Positions 35,724 to 43,874 of a DNA stretch of 46,902 bases are shown here, one piece after another (the first letter of the stretch is position 1; the number at the start of each line of letters is the position of its first letter). The stretch lies in NCBI GenBank assembly GCA_017520105.1, contig JAFWRL010000160.1:1-46902 (forward strand). Direction: 5' to 3'. Source of the stretch: Fibrobacter sp. (lineage in GTDB: Bacteria; Fibrobacterota; Fibrobacteria; Fibrobacterales; Fibrobacteraceae). The position numbers and the translations under genes were made by a program. The notes below the pieces were generated by a model. That model had not been told where the DNA came from. It did no database searches and saw nothing but the letters and a program-made list of their open reading frames with translations.

Positions 35724-37484
35724 TTACTTCACAACGGATGCAGTGAATCCCTTGTAAATTGCCTGCAAGGCGCCAGCGAGGTAAGCAAGCGGAGCGTTCC
35801 AGTTGATGGCCACTTCGTTTGTCGCATAGCTGCAGCGGTTGTCTATATAAGCTAACGCCGGCTTATCGGCAGAGGCATAGTTCGGGCACTTCCAGAGTTC
35901 CTTGCCGTCGAGGTTGATGTCCTGCTTGCCCAAATGCGGGCCGCCTACGAGCATGCCCGGCACCGGATCATCGACAAAGTCCGATTCGCTTACGCGGTGG
36001 TGCGGATTGCGCGGGCTCCTGTAGCCAAAGCCAGTGACGTAGGTGATTTCCATCGGGTTCTTGCCCAAGAGGTAGTCAAGGCACTGCTGTGCACCATCCA
36101 GATAGCTCTTGTCGCCCGTGACAAAATACGCATGCATCAAAACGATTCCGTTGTTCGCCATGGCACTGTTGCTGCCCCAGTTCCAGCTGGACGGGAATGC
36201 GGGGAGCCTGTAGGCGCTCGTATCGCCAACGGTGCGGAGTTCATTGGCAACTTTAAGCAAAGCCTTGCGCGCATCACCGCCGAGTTTCGCGCCGAATTCC
36301 GCAGAATCAAGCGCCACATGATAAATGGCGAGCATGTTCACATCACCCCACCAGGCTCCATCGGCACGGAACGTATATTGTTTCAAGTCCTTGAGGTAAT
36401 CCGACTTTTTCGTCGCGCGATAAAGTTCAGTCGCAGCAAAGGCAAACTCGTCCTTGCCGTTTTCTTCACCATAAGTGTAGTTGCCCGTTTCCACGTCTGA
36501 CGGTTGCTTGTACAAAGCCTTCGGATGCCGCTTCGCCCAATAATAAGCGACTTCAGCAGCCTTGAGCATACGATTTGCAAATTCCGAATCAAACTTCGCA
36601 TAAATGCAAGACGCCTGGGCCATCACCGCCGCGAAATCCAGCGTCGCCGTCAAGCTCTTTTCAATGGCATAACGCAGTGCCCCGTCAATTTCGGGCATCG
36701 TGCTGGAACCGAACTTGAGCGACGTGAGTTTATGATAGACGGCGCCGTCCTTGTCCTGCATCGAAAGCATCCAATCGAGATTCCAGCGGATTTCTTCAAG
36801 CAATTCCGGCATCTTCGGGAACTCGCGCGGGATATTCCACTGGAGCGTATCCATATATACCGGAAAATGCTCATAGAGTTCCAACAACGTAAAAACGGTA
36901 ATGCCCGAGTTCACAATGTACTTGCCATAGTCACCTGCATCGTACCAGCCGCGCTGCGACTTGATGTACTTTGCATCGGCATTCTTGGGCGCCGGTTTCC
37001 CGTTCGCCTTAGCCACCGTAGTCGCCGTCGGAAGGTCTGTCCCATAGACAATCACCTTGTCGTCCATGTGCCCTGCCGCGCGTGCCCACTTGCCTGCATA
37101 GCGCGTATCGAGCGCCATTCCCGCACGCTGGTAATAGAACCACTTGAGCGCGGCTTTCGTCAAATCCTCATAAACTACTTCACCCACAACGATCGGATTA
37201 CCGATGTAGCCGTCACGGAACAGGCGATACGTGCCCGGCTTCTTGATTGATGAAATGTCGTACGTCTGGACTTCCTCGCCACTGTATTCCCAATCATAGA
37301 CCATCGGGGCTTCGAGCGCAAGAACCGTCTTGCCGCTCATGTCGCGGACTTCAAGCGGATTGGCGTCATTGCCGGGAATGACGACAATCTTTTCGGATTC
37401 AGGAGTAAAACCTAGCTGATTCACCAAGGGTATAGCAAAAGACGGCACCGCAAGGGCGAGCGCAGCAAATAATTGTTTCCGCAT
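35724..37484 (-). CDS. GH9 endoglucanase with N-terminal Ig-like domain
   Basis: The ATG at 37484 (MRKQLFAALALAVPSFAIP) has GAGG about 7 nt upstream. About 586 residues. A CelD-type N-terminal Ig-like domain follows the signal peptide (VNQLGFTPESEKIVVIPG, GTYRLFRDGYIGNPIVV). The GH9 (alpha/alpha)6 barrel shows its catalytic motifs: Asp pair in GWYDAGDYGKY near residue 180, PHHRVSE near 495 and the proton-donor Glu in YATNEVAINWNAPLAYL near 556. It hydrolyses beta-1,4-glucan. No C-terminal CBM or sorting tail is seen. Fibrobacter succinogenes has several GH9 enzymes; I cannot assign a specific name. Confidence 0.95.
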   Translation of the reverse strand: MRKQLFAALALAVPSFAIPLVNQLGFTPESEKIVVIPGNDANPLEVRDMSGKTVLALEAPMVYDWEYSGEEVQTYDISSIKKPGTYRLFRDGYIGNPIVVGEVVYEDLTKAALKWFYYQRAGMALDTRYAGKWARAAGHMDDKVIVYGTDLPTATTVAKANGKPAPKNADAKYIKSQRGWYDAGDYGKYIVNSGITVFTLLELYEHFPVYMDTLQWNIPREFPKMPELLEEIRWNLDWMLSMQDKDGAVYHKLTSLKFGSSTMPEIDGALRYAIEKSLTATLDFAAVMAQASCIYAKFDSEFANRMLKAAEVAYYWAKRHPKALYKQPSDVETGNYTYGEENGKDEFAFAATELYRATKKSDYLKDLKQYTFRADGAWWGDVNMLAIYHVALDSAEFGAKLGGDARKALLKVANELRTVGDTSAYRLPAFPSSWNWGSNSAMANNGIVLMHAYFVTGDKSYLDGAQQCLDYLLGKNPMEITYVTGFGYRSPRNPHHRVSESDFVDDPVPGMLVGGPHLGKQDINLDGKELWKCPNYASADKPALAYIDNRCSYATNEVAINWNAPLAYLAGALQAIYKGFTASVVK

Positions 37485-37573
37485 ACAAAACCTCATTTTT
37501 CTCTAAAGATACCTTTATATTTTAAAAATTGTTCCCGTACGGTGCATTTTAATGTTTACTAGAGGCAACGGGG

Positions 37574-37601
37574 AGATACTAGTTACTAGACTCTAGTCTC
37601 C
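37574..37601. repeat. 7-bp-periodic repeat, copy 3 (CTAG-rich)
   Basis: Four consecutive units read AGATACT, AGTTACT, AGACTCT and AGTCTCC. The period and the AG/CG-TCTCT theme match the two blocks at 25755 and 27093, but the sequence is CTAG-rich. It lies about 90 nt upstream of the GH9 start. Confidence 0.65.
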
Positions 37602-37631
37602 AATTAGGTTAGGAACGATGTTCACGGGGAT

Positions 37632-37660
37632 AAAAAAAATCCCGCCGTGCTTTACGGCGA
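37632..37660 (-). terminator. Terminator of the six-gene surface operon
   Basis: CGCCGT pairs with ACGGCG around GCTTT. Eight A to its left give a T-run on the minus strand. It lies 30 nt after the stop of the GH18-like gene at 37690. Confidence 0.8.
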
Positions 37661-37689
37661 GACTTCTAAATTTTTCCGTTTAACGAAGA

Positions 37690-38745
37690 TTACTTCTTGG
37701 CGGCCTTGTAGTTCACGCCCGGACGGAGTTCGAGACCGACAGTCACGAGGAGGGAGACAATCGGTTCGTAGTGGTCCTGGGAAAGGTCATACACGGCAAC
37801 ACCGGCCATGCCTTCGCTCTTCACATGCTGGGCGACCGCCTTCACAGACGGAATGCCCATGAACACGATAGATTCGGTTTCACTCACAGCCACTTCGGAC
37901 TTGGAAGCTTCATCGAAAGTTACCGTGTAATCCGGCGTGTCGAAACGGTTCATGAGTTCAGCATACGGGAGGTAGCCTTCGTTGCCACTGCCCACACCCG
38001 TGTGGCTAGAGCCGAGGCCCTTGGCACCCGCGAAGGACTTACCGTAGAGGAACACCACCGGAGCAAGGAGGTCCTTGTTCACGCCGGCGGCAGCAACAGC
38101 GTCAAGCGTTTCCTGCACGGAGTTTGCACTCTGGTTCGGAACGAGGCTGCTTTCGCTTTCGTTCATGAGGTCAGCCATGAACACATCGACATAAGCAGCG
38201 CGGTTCAAAGCTTCGGCCTTGTAAGCATCCATACCTGCAGCCGGATAAATCACAGCTGTCACCGTCGAGCCGGAAAGGCCATCGACCAAGGCATTCAACA
38301 TCTTGGCGTAATCTTCGGCGTCATCCGTTGTGAGGTTCTGCCAGTCGAGTTCAACACCATCGCCACCATTCGTAGAAATCCAGTCCTTCACGTTCGAGAC
38401 AAACGTGGAGAGCGTTTCGTCAGAAGAAGCGATTGCCTTGAGGTTCGATTCGGCTTCCATGCCACCCACCGACACGATAAGCTTGACACCATTCTCCTTG
38501 GACATGGTCACAAGGTTCTTGGAGTTGTCCGCATCGTATTCATCGGCAAAGGCAACCGTACCTTCAGCAGTCGGAGCGATAGACATATAGTGAATATCAG
38601 TCACGAGATTGTAGCGGATATCCTTGGCATAGAACTGGGAATACTGACTCCAATAGGGATAGAAGCCTATCACTTTGTCGGCGGCGGCCTGAGCAGACAC
38701 CGCAGCACCCATAGCGAGAGCAAGTGCAATAACTTTAAAGTTCAT
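37690..38745 (-). CDS. GH18 chitinase-like secreted protein lacking the catalytic Glu
   Basis: The 351 residues start MNFKVIALALAMGAAVSAQA (signal peptide), with GAGG about 9 nt before the ATG. The fold is a GH18 TIM barrel: KVIGFYPYWSQYSQF, VKLIVSVGGMEAESN, then the active-site strand GGDGVELDWQNL. The family pattern is DGxDxDxE; here the second Asp is Glu and the final catalytic Glu is Gln at residue 136 (CAG codon at 38338-38340). It is therefore probably not an active chitinase and may be a glycan-binding chi-lectin. It is the last gene of the operon with three beta-barrels and a lipoprotein, 14 nt after the lipoprotein stop. Confidence 0.82.
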   Translation of the reverse strand: MNFKVIALALAMGAAVSAQAAADKVIGFYPYWSQYSQFYAKDIRYNLVTDIHYMSIAPTAEGTVAFADEYDADNSKNLVTMSKENGVKLIVSVGGMEAESNLKAIASSDETLSTFVSNVKDWISTNGGDGVELDWQNLTTDDAEDYAKMLNALVDGLSGSTVTAVIYPAAGMDAYKAEALNRAAYVDVFMADLMNESESSLVPNQSANSVQETLDAVAAAGVNKDLLAPVVFLYGKSFAGAKGLGSSHTGVGSGNEGYLPYAELMNRFDTPDYTVTFDEASKSEVAVSETESIVFMGIPSVKAVAQHVKSEGMAGVAVYDLSQDHYEPIVSLLVTVGLELRPGVNYKAAKK

Positions 38746-38759
38746 CTGAATACCTCTTC

Positions 38760-39449
38760 CTATTGGTTAACTAGATGGAGAATGCCCGTTGCCGGATCCA
38801 TACAATAGTGTCCCGGATCTGCCACAAATTTTTTAGGGTCATCTACAGTTTTTTCCTGCAATTTAGTAATTGAAGAATCTACTGGAATCCCTTGGGCATT
38901 AAGAACTGAAACCGTCACCTGATCGCGAGTTATATTGGCTAATTCAGTAGCATCGCAGAAACGATAAGCCCAACCATGAGACTCACCGTAAACAATGTAT
39001 TGCTGAGAAATGGCAACTTCGTCAACCGGGACCTGGGTCAATGCGGTAAAATCATCGGCGACACCGACAAAGTTGAATTCCGTCAAATCCTTCAGGATGT
39101 TCGCATCGGTAGCAGCAGCAGCGCAAGCATCAACCGGATAGCCGCCCATAAAAGGATCGCTGCAAATTTGGACGAGAGTTGGAGATGCGGCAAAGGTTGC
39201 ATCATCCGCAGCCTTCAATGCGGCGTAATCTCCACCGGCATTTGTCACGGAATCCTTGACAAGAGAGTTTCGCATTTCCACGTAATCTTTAATCTGCAAC
39301 TTGCGCAGAATCGGGTGCAACTGCATATAAGTCTGAGCAGTGAAACCTGCCGGAAAGGAATCAGAGTAAGGCTCGCTCACTTCCAACGAGGAACATGCAC
39401 CCAAAACACCTGCCAAGAGAATCATTGTGTACTGGTAAAGTTTTTTCAT
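38760..39449 (-). CDS. Lipoprotein of the surface operon
   Basis: The ATG at 39449 (MKKLYQYTMILLAGVLGACS) has AGAGG about 8 nt upstream and ends the signal with lipobox LGAC. The 229 residues contain several Cys (VQICSDPFM, VDACAAAAT, RFCDATEL, HYCMDPATG) and look mainly helical in the first part. No family recognised. It starts 12 nt after the beta-barrel gene at 39462 and is followed after 14 nt by the GH18-like gene. An outer-membrane lipoprotein partner of the barrels is a reasonable inference. Confidence 0.78.
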   Translation of the reverse strand: MKKLYQYTMILLAGVLGACSSLEVSEPYSDSFPAGFTAQTYMQLHPILRKLQIKDYVEMRNSLVKDSVTNAGGDYAALKAADDATFAASPTLVQICSDPFMGGYPVDACAAAATDANILKDLTEFNFVGVADDFTALTQVPVDEVAISQQYIVYGESHGWAYRFCDATELANITRDQVTVSVLNAQGIPVDSSITKLQEKTVDDPKKFVADPGHYCMDPATGILHLVNQ

Positions 39450-39461
39450 TTTCAGCACCTC

Positions 39462-41663
39462 TTAGAAATTAACCGTAACATCAGCAGTGACGATATTCTT
39501 GCTAATGGAAAGTTTTTTTGCACCGCCGTCAACAGGCGTACCGCTCGCGTCCGTAATCATATAAGCGTAATCGAGATCGTTCGTGAGCATACCGTACTGA
39601 ACTGTCAAGTAAGAAATCGGAGCAAGCTTCACACGGACACCGCCCATAACCAAGCGCTCGGAGGCCTTGGTCACGCTAACAGCCACATTCATTTCACCGA
39701 AAGAGCCGCCAACACCGAAACCGTTTCCAAATTCCTTTTCATACTGCTGGAAACCGACGAGAAGAGCAATCGGGCCCCAGACATCAGCTGTCACACCCGC
39801 AACAATGCGGTTCGCAGTACGCTTGAGGTAAGCAGATTCTTCGGCATGAGAGTAAGAACCCTGAATAAGAATCTGGCGGTCAAGACCGGCAAGAGCGCCA
39901 GCATCGACACCAAGACCCACGGCATATTCCGTGAACTTGTTCTCTGCGACTTGCGGAATACCTGTCGCAGGATCCACAGACAAAGAGTTCGACTGAGTCA
40001 AAATGTTGACGCGAGCGTTGAACATCACCTTGTCAGCCCAGTTGACATCGGCCTTCGCCGTAATACCCTTGCGGTCCGGAGTAGCAAGGCCGAACGGCAA
40101 TGCAAGACCTACAGACGGATCCAACTCCATCAGCGGATCAAGTTCCAAGCGCTTTGAAACAGTACCCGTGTAGCCGTTGCGGTAGAAATGGCCGTTCTTG
40201 TAGTTGTTATCCAAACGGGAGTAGAGATATCCGCTTTCGCCATTTTTACGGCCGAAAATATCTCCTTCATTGGAAAGAGTGTTCGTGTTAGCCGACGTCA
40301 TCAAGTTCGTCGCCTGCAATGTCGTAGAATTATAGACATTGAAATAGAGGTTTTCGAGACTGGATGCACCGAAGGTCGAGAAGATAAGGTTGTCCTGAGG
40401 ATTCTCGTACATGGCGTTCGCATTGAGGATAACCGAACGTCCCTGATAAACCGGAGAAGACGCCATTTCAGACCAGAACTTCTCATCCGTCTTGAGATAA
40501 CCGGCATCGACCTTGAAGTCGATATCATTGACATCGCCTTTCACAAAGAGGTTCGCATAGAAGCTGTTGCCGCTTTCATCCGCGAAGTCTTCGTTGGCAA
40601 CTACCAAAGGATTGGATACAGCGCTCTTGATATAGACAATCCTGTCGCCATTTATGTTTTTCTCAAGAATCTTGTAATCGGTCTTGAATCCTTTTTTCAG
40701 GTAATCACGGTCAACCTTCCACTTGGACATGGCAAATTCGCCATTCAAGCCGAACGAAACCGGAAGATCCGGAAGAGTCTTCTTGGAATCGAAGCTCAAG
40801 TCCGCGGAGAACACCCTGTTGTTATCGTAGTAGATTGTATCGGTATCGGCAATCTGCTTAGTACGACGGGTATATTTGCGGTCAAACAAATTGACAAAGT
40901 TCAAACCGAGATGTGCCCCGTAAGATTCGATACCTGCACGGGCACCGAGCATGTAACGGTCGGAGAAGTCGAAGTCGAAGAAGACCTGGTCAACTTTCTT
41001 TCCGGTATTGCGGAGACGCGCACCGGTAAGCTGTGCGGTGATGTTATCCACCGCGCCGAGGCTTCCGCTCTGGTAAGCGACATTGAGGCCTTGCAGCAAG
41101 CGACGGCTTGTCGTATCGAGATTGCGCTTTTCAAGAGCTTCGCGACGCTTCTCCGAGAAGATTTCCGGTTCCTGGAGAATTTCGGTCTGCGGAGCGAAAA
41201 CAGTGAGCGGGGTATAACCGACACGCATGTATCCCAAATTGAAATCGACATGCTTGTTGAGGATTGTTCCGTCGTAGCTGAACCAATGACCGATAATCGG
41301 GTTGTTGTTCTCGTCATAGGCGCTCTGCCAATCCTTGTGCAAGCGCAGCTGGACGTCAATCATGGTCTCGGAACTCGGACGGGCGGTCAAGCGCAGGTTC
41401 ACATCCGTGAAAGCCTGGTTTTCCTGAGTCGGAGATTCCTTCGCATACTGGTCGGAAGAGCTAAAGGAAGCAAGAACGCCTGCCTTCGCCGTTCCGTTGA
41501 TCTTGAGCCCAAGCACTGCCGCATTGAGAGAATCCAACTTTTCCAGCAAGGATTTCTGTTGCGTAACAACCTCAGTCTGGTTTTCAGCGGCAAACGCAGT
41601 CGCAGCCGAAAGAGCAACAGCGGAGGTCAATAAAATTTTGCGCATGTTCATATTGAAATTCAT
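39462..41663 (-). CDS. Large outer-membrane beta-barrel protein, paralogue A
   Basis: GGGAGG about 8 nt before the ATG at 41663 fixes the start (MNFNMNMRKILLTSAVALSA, signal peptide ending near FAA). The 733 residues start with a short coiled coil (KSLLEKLDSLNAAVLGL). Alternating beta-strands follow, and the chain ends in TADVTVNF, a C-terminal aromatic typical of outer-membrane barrels. It shares two blocks with the next barrel upstream: TPLTVFAPQTEILQEPEIF and LALPFGLATPDRKG against SPLSIYNPGIDIMYEPTIF and LTLPYGLATPNRMG. The two are therefore paralogues. Substrate unknown. It is 15 nt downstream of paralogue B. Confidence 0.85.
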   Translation of the reverse strand: MNFNMNMRKILLTSAVALSAATAFAAENQTEVVTQQKSLLEKLDSLNAAVLGLKINGTAKAGVLASFSSSDQYAKESPTQENQAFTDVNLRLTARPSSETMIDVQLRLHKDWQSAYDENNNPIIGHWFSYDGTILNKHVDFNLGYMRVGYTPLTVFAPQTEILQEPEIFSEKRREALEKRNLDTTSRRLLQGLNVAYQSGSLGAVDNITAQLTGARLRNTGKKVDQVFFDFDFSDRYMLGARAGIESYGAHLGLNFVNLFDRKYTRRTKQIADTDTIYYDNNRVFSADLSFDSKKTLPDLPVSFGLNGEFAMSKWKVDRDYLKKGFKTDYKILEKNINGDRIVYIKSAVSNPLVVANEDFADESGNSFYANLFVKGDVNDIDFKVDAGYLKTDEKFWSEMASSPVYQGRSVILNANAMYENPQDNLIFSTFGASSLENLYFNVYNSTTLQATNLMTSANTNTLSNEGDIFGRKNGESGYLYSRLDNNYKNGHFYRNGYTGTVSKRLELDPLMELDPSVGLALPFGLATPDRKGITAKADVNWADKVMFNARVNILTQSNSLSVDPATGIPQVAENKFTEYAVGLGVDAGALAGLDRQILIQGSYSHAEESAYLKRTANRIVAGVTADVWGPIALLVGFQQYEKEFGNGFGVGGSFGEMNVAVSVTKASERLVMGGVRVKLAPISYLTVQYGMLTNDLDYAYMITDASGTPVDGGAKKLSISKNIVTADVTVNF

Positions 41664-41678
41664 TCTAGTTACCTCCCA

Positions 41679-43859
41679 TTAAAATTCCACATTAATGGAA
41701 GCTTCAAAAATAGACTGACTAAACTTATGCTGATAAGTACCCGCAGCACCGTCGCCCTTCTTCTCTGCGCTGAAGTAATCAGGCAGGTTACGAGCAGAAC
41801 CGGCAATAGCCGCAGTATTGTAGTCGTTTGTCACGTTGACCATGCCGTAATTGATGGCAAGCCATGCGTTGTCGCCAACCACATAGTCAAAGCCCACCAT
41901 CCACTGCATCTGCTTGCTCTTCAGGAGAGGAACATCAAGACCGACCATCGGGTTGATATTGCCAACCCCATAGTCCGTATTGGCCATCTGGAAACCGGCC
42001 GTAAAGCCGATTCGCGGCAAGAACTGAGCAGAGAATCCTGCATTGATGAAGTCGCTCTTGAGGGTTCCCGAAACACCGCCAACCATGTCGGTCTTGCTTT
42101 CGGAATGCTTGAAGGAACCGGAAACTTCCATGGCCTTGCTGAGGCCCGCCATCTTGGCAATATCGAACTTGGCGCCACCGCCAAATTCCATGAAGGAAAC
42201 CTTGTCGATTTCAGGAATTTCGCTATTCACCTGATTGAATATGCTTACAAGAGCCTGGGCTTCGATCTTTTCCTCCCAATCACCCTTGACTATAGCGCGG
42301 ACACCCATGCGGTTCGGAGTCGCGAGGCCATACGGCAAGGTGAGCTGGACAGCCGGATCCAACATCATGTTGATGAGGGCGAGCTGTTCGGCGGAATAGA
42401 CATTGGAACCCCAGGAATTCTTGTTGTACGGAGCGATATTGTAGCTTTCGCCCTGACCGGCCTTGAAAGCGTCGTCGTTCGTACCCAGGGAGCGAGCCAC
42501 CGGAGAGAACTTCGGAGAGTAATTATAGAGAGCGTCGAACGTCGAGTAGAGCGGAGAGTTCACGCCATACTTGACCGTGTTACCGTCCTTGTCCGAGTTC
42601 AAAACACGCTGGGCGAAGAAGCTCGGGGACTGTGCGAGGTTGTTGAACCACTTTTCATCGTTGCGGATGAAATCGAGAGCAAGGCCTGCGTTCCAGGAAT
42701 TATCGACCTTGTAACCGACATTCAACGTAGCGAGCAAGGCAGAACCGTTTACGCTTTCTTCAGATTCAACGACGGCATTCGTCGCAGGATCGACAGCAAA
42801 AGACTTCACCTTGTTTATCGACATCGCATATTCGAGAACGAGATCAAGATTGAGGTTCTTGTTCTGCATGAGCCCTGCGATATCGGCACCGGCGCGGGCG
42901 CTCAACACGAACGTGTTCTGCAGACCCACATCCGGGTTGATTTCCTGAAGGACGTAGCTGCTGAGTTCAGAATCGTCCGGGTTGAAATCATCCGGCTTGG
43001 CGTTACGCGGCAGCGGATGGCGATAAGTATAGGACTTCGAGTTTTCATTATCGAAAATCAACATCGGAGTCACGCCAACATAGACGTTCTTCTGAACCGG
43101 AAGGAGTTCTAAGTTACCACCGACGACCCACTTGTCCGTATTGGAAGCAAGCGAGGTTGCAACACCCGGAATGGAATCGCCAGGGATAATGTTGCCTTCG
43201 GCACCGGTAAAGTCGAGCACCGACACGCGGTTCACGCGAGCCAAGAACGCTTCGGCACGGAGTTCGCCAATCATCGGGTCAATTTCTTGACGGAACTGAA
43301 GGTTAAAACCCTGAAGGTTGCGCTTGTTGCCTTCGATAAGCTGTTCCTTCTGGGCCATGTGGCGCTTGCGGGCGAAAATCGTCGGTTCGTACATGATGTC
43401 GATACCGGGATTGTAAATAGAGAGCGGAGAAATCGCAGAGCGGAAGTCACCGGCAATCCAGTAGAAACTCTTGCCGACATTGCCCTCTACATTGAGCCAT
43501 TTGGCTTCGAGCGTCTTTGCCGCAGAAGCGAAGTATTCCTGCATACCGCCACCGAGACGCATCGTCACATTCGCACGGACAAATTCATACGGACGGAAAC
43601 CGAAGTTCAAGTCAGCGGAGACAAACTCGTTGCGTTCCACGTCCGGCATGTGGTTGAGACCACTTGGATCGTTGTCCGTATCGAAACTGGAGCGCTGAGC
43701 CACGGCACGGATGCTACCAGTAATTTCAACACCGCGCTTGGCATTCGCGCTATCCGCCTTGGCCTGCAAGGCCTTTTGGTTATCCGCAACTGCAGATGCC
43801 GATGCGGCAACCGAAGCAGTGAGAAGGGCGATTAAAATTCTTTTCATTTTCATATTCAT
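41679..43859 (-). CDS. Large outer-membrane beta-barrel protein, paralogue B
   Basis: AAGGGAGG about 9 nt before the ATG at 43859 (MNMKMKRILIALLTASVAAS) makes it preferable to the ATG at 43868, which touches that site. About 726 residues, with a signal peptide, a short helical start, many amphipathic beta-strands and a C-terminal FEASINVEF ending in Phe. It matches paralogue A across the regions listed there, including RNLQGFN against RLLQGLN. It is 15 nt downstream of the barrel at 43875. Its role could be porin-like uptake of oligosaccharides or a surface scaffold; the sequence does not decide. Confidence 0.85.
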   Translation of the reverse strand: MNMKMKRILIALLTASVAASASAVADNQKALQAKADSANAKRGVEITGSIRAVAQRSSFDTDNDPSGLNHMPDVERNEFVSADLNFGFRPYEFVRANVTMRLGGGMQEYFASAAKTLEAKWLNVEGNVGKSFYWIAGDFRSAISPLSIYNPGIDIMYEPTIFARKRHMAQKEQLIEGNKRNLQGFNLQFRQEIDPMIGELRAEAFLARVNRVSVLDFTGAEGNIIPGDSIPGVATSLASNTDKWVVGGNLELLPVQKNVYVGVTPMLIFDNENSKSYTYRHPLPRNAKPDDFNPDDSELSSYVLQEINPDVGLQNTFVLSARAGADIAGLMQNKNLNLDLVLEYAMSINKVKSFAVDPATNAVVESEESVNGSALLATLNVGYKVDNSWNAGLALDFIRNDEKWFNNLAQSPSFFAQRVLNSDKDGNTVKYGVNSPLYSTFDALYNYSPKFSPVARSLGTNDDAFKAGQGESYNIAPYNKNSWGSNVYSAEQLALINMMLDPAVQLTLPYGLATPNRMGVRAIVKGDWEEKIEAQALVSIFNQVNSEIPEIDKVSFMEFGGGAKFDIAKMAGLSKAMEVSGSFKHSESKTDMVGGVSGTLKSDFINAGFSAQFLPRIGFTAGFQMANTDYGVGNINPMVGLDVPLLKSKQMQWMVGFDYVVGDNAWLAINYGMVNVTNDYNTAAIAGSARNLPDYFSAEKKGDGAAGTYQHKFSQSIFEASINVEF

Positions 43860-43874
43860 CTTTAGCATCCTCCC

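Noticed and set aside
37570..37605. Hairpin terminator at the CTAG-rich segment
   Set aside because: Pairing is imperfect and lacks a T-run; the 7-bp periodicity explains the sequence better.
40188..43112. Long plus-strand frames opposite the two paralogous barrels
   Set aside because: Same antisense effect; no start context and low-complexity charged products.
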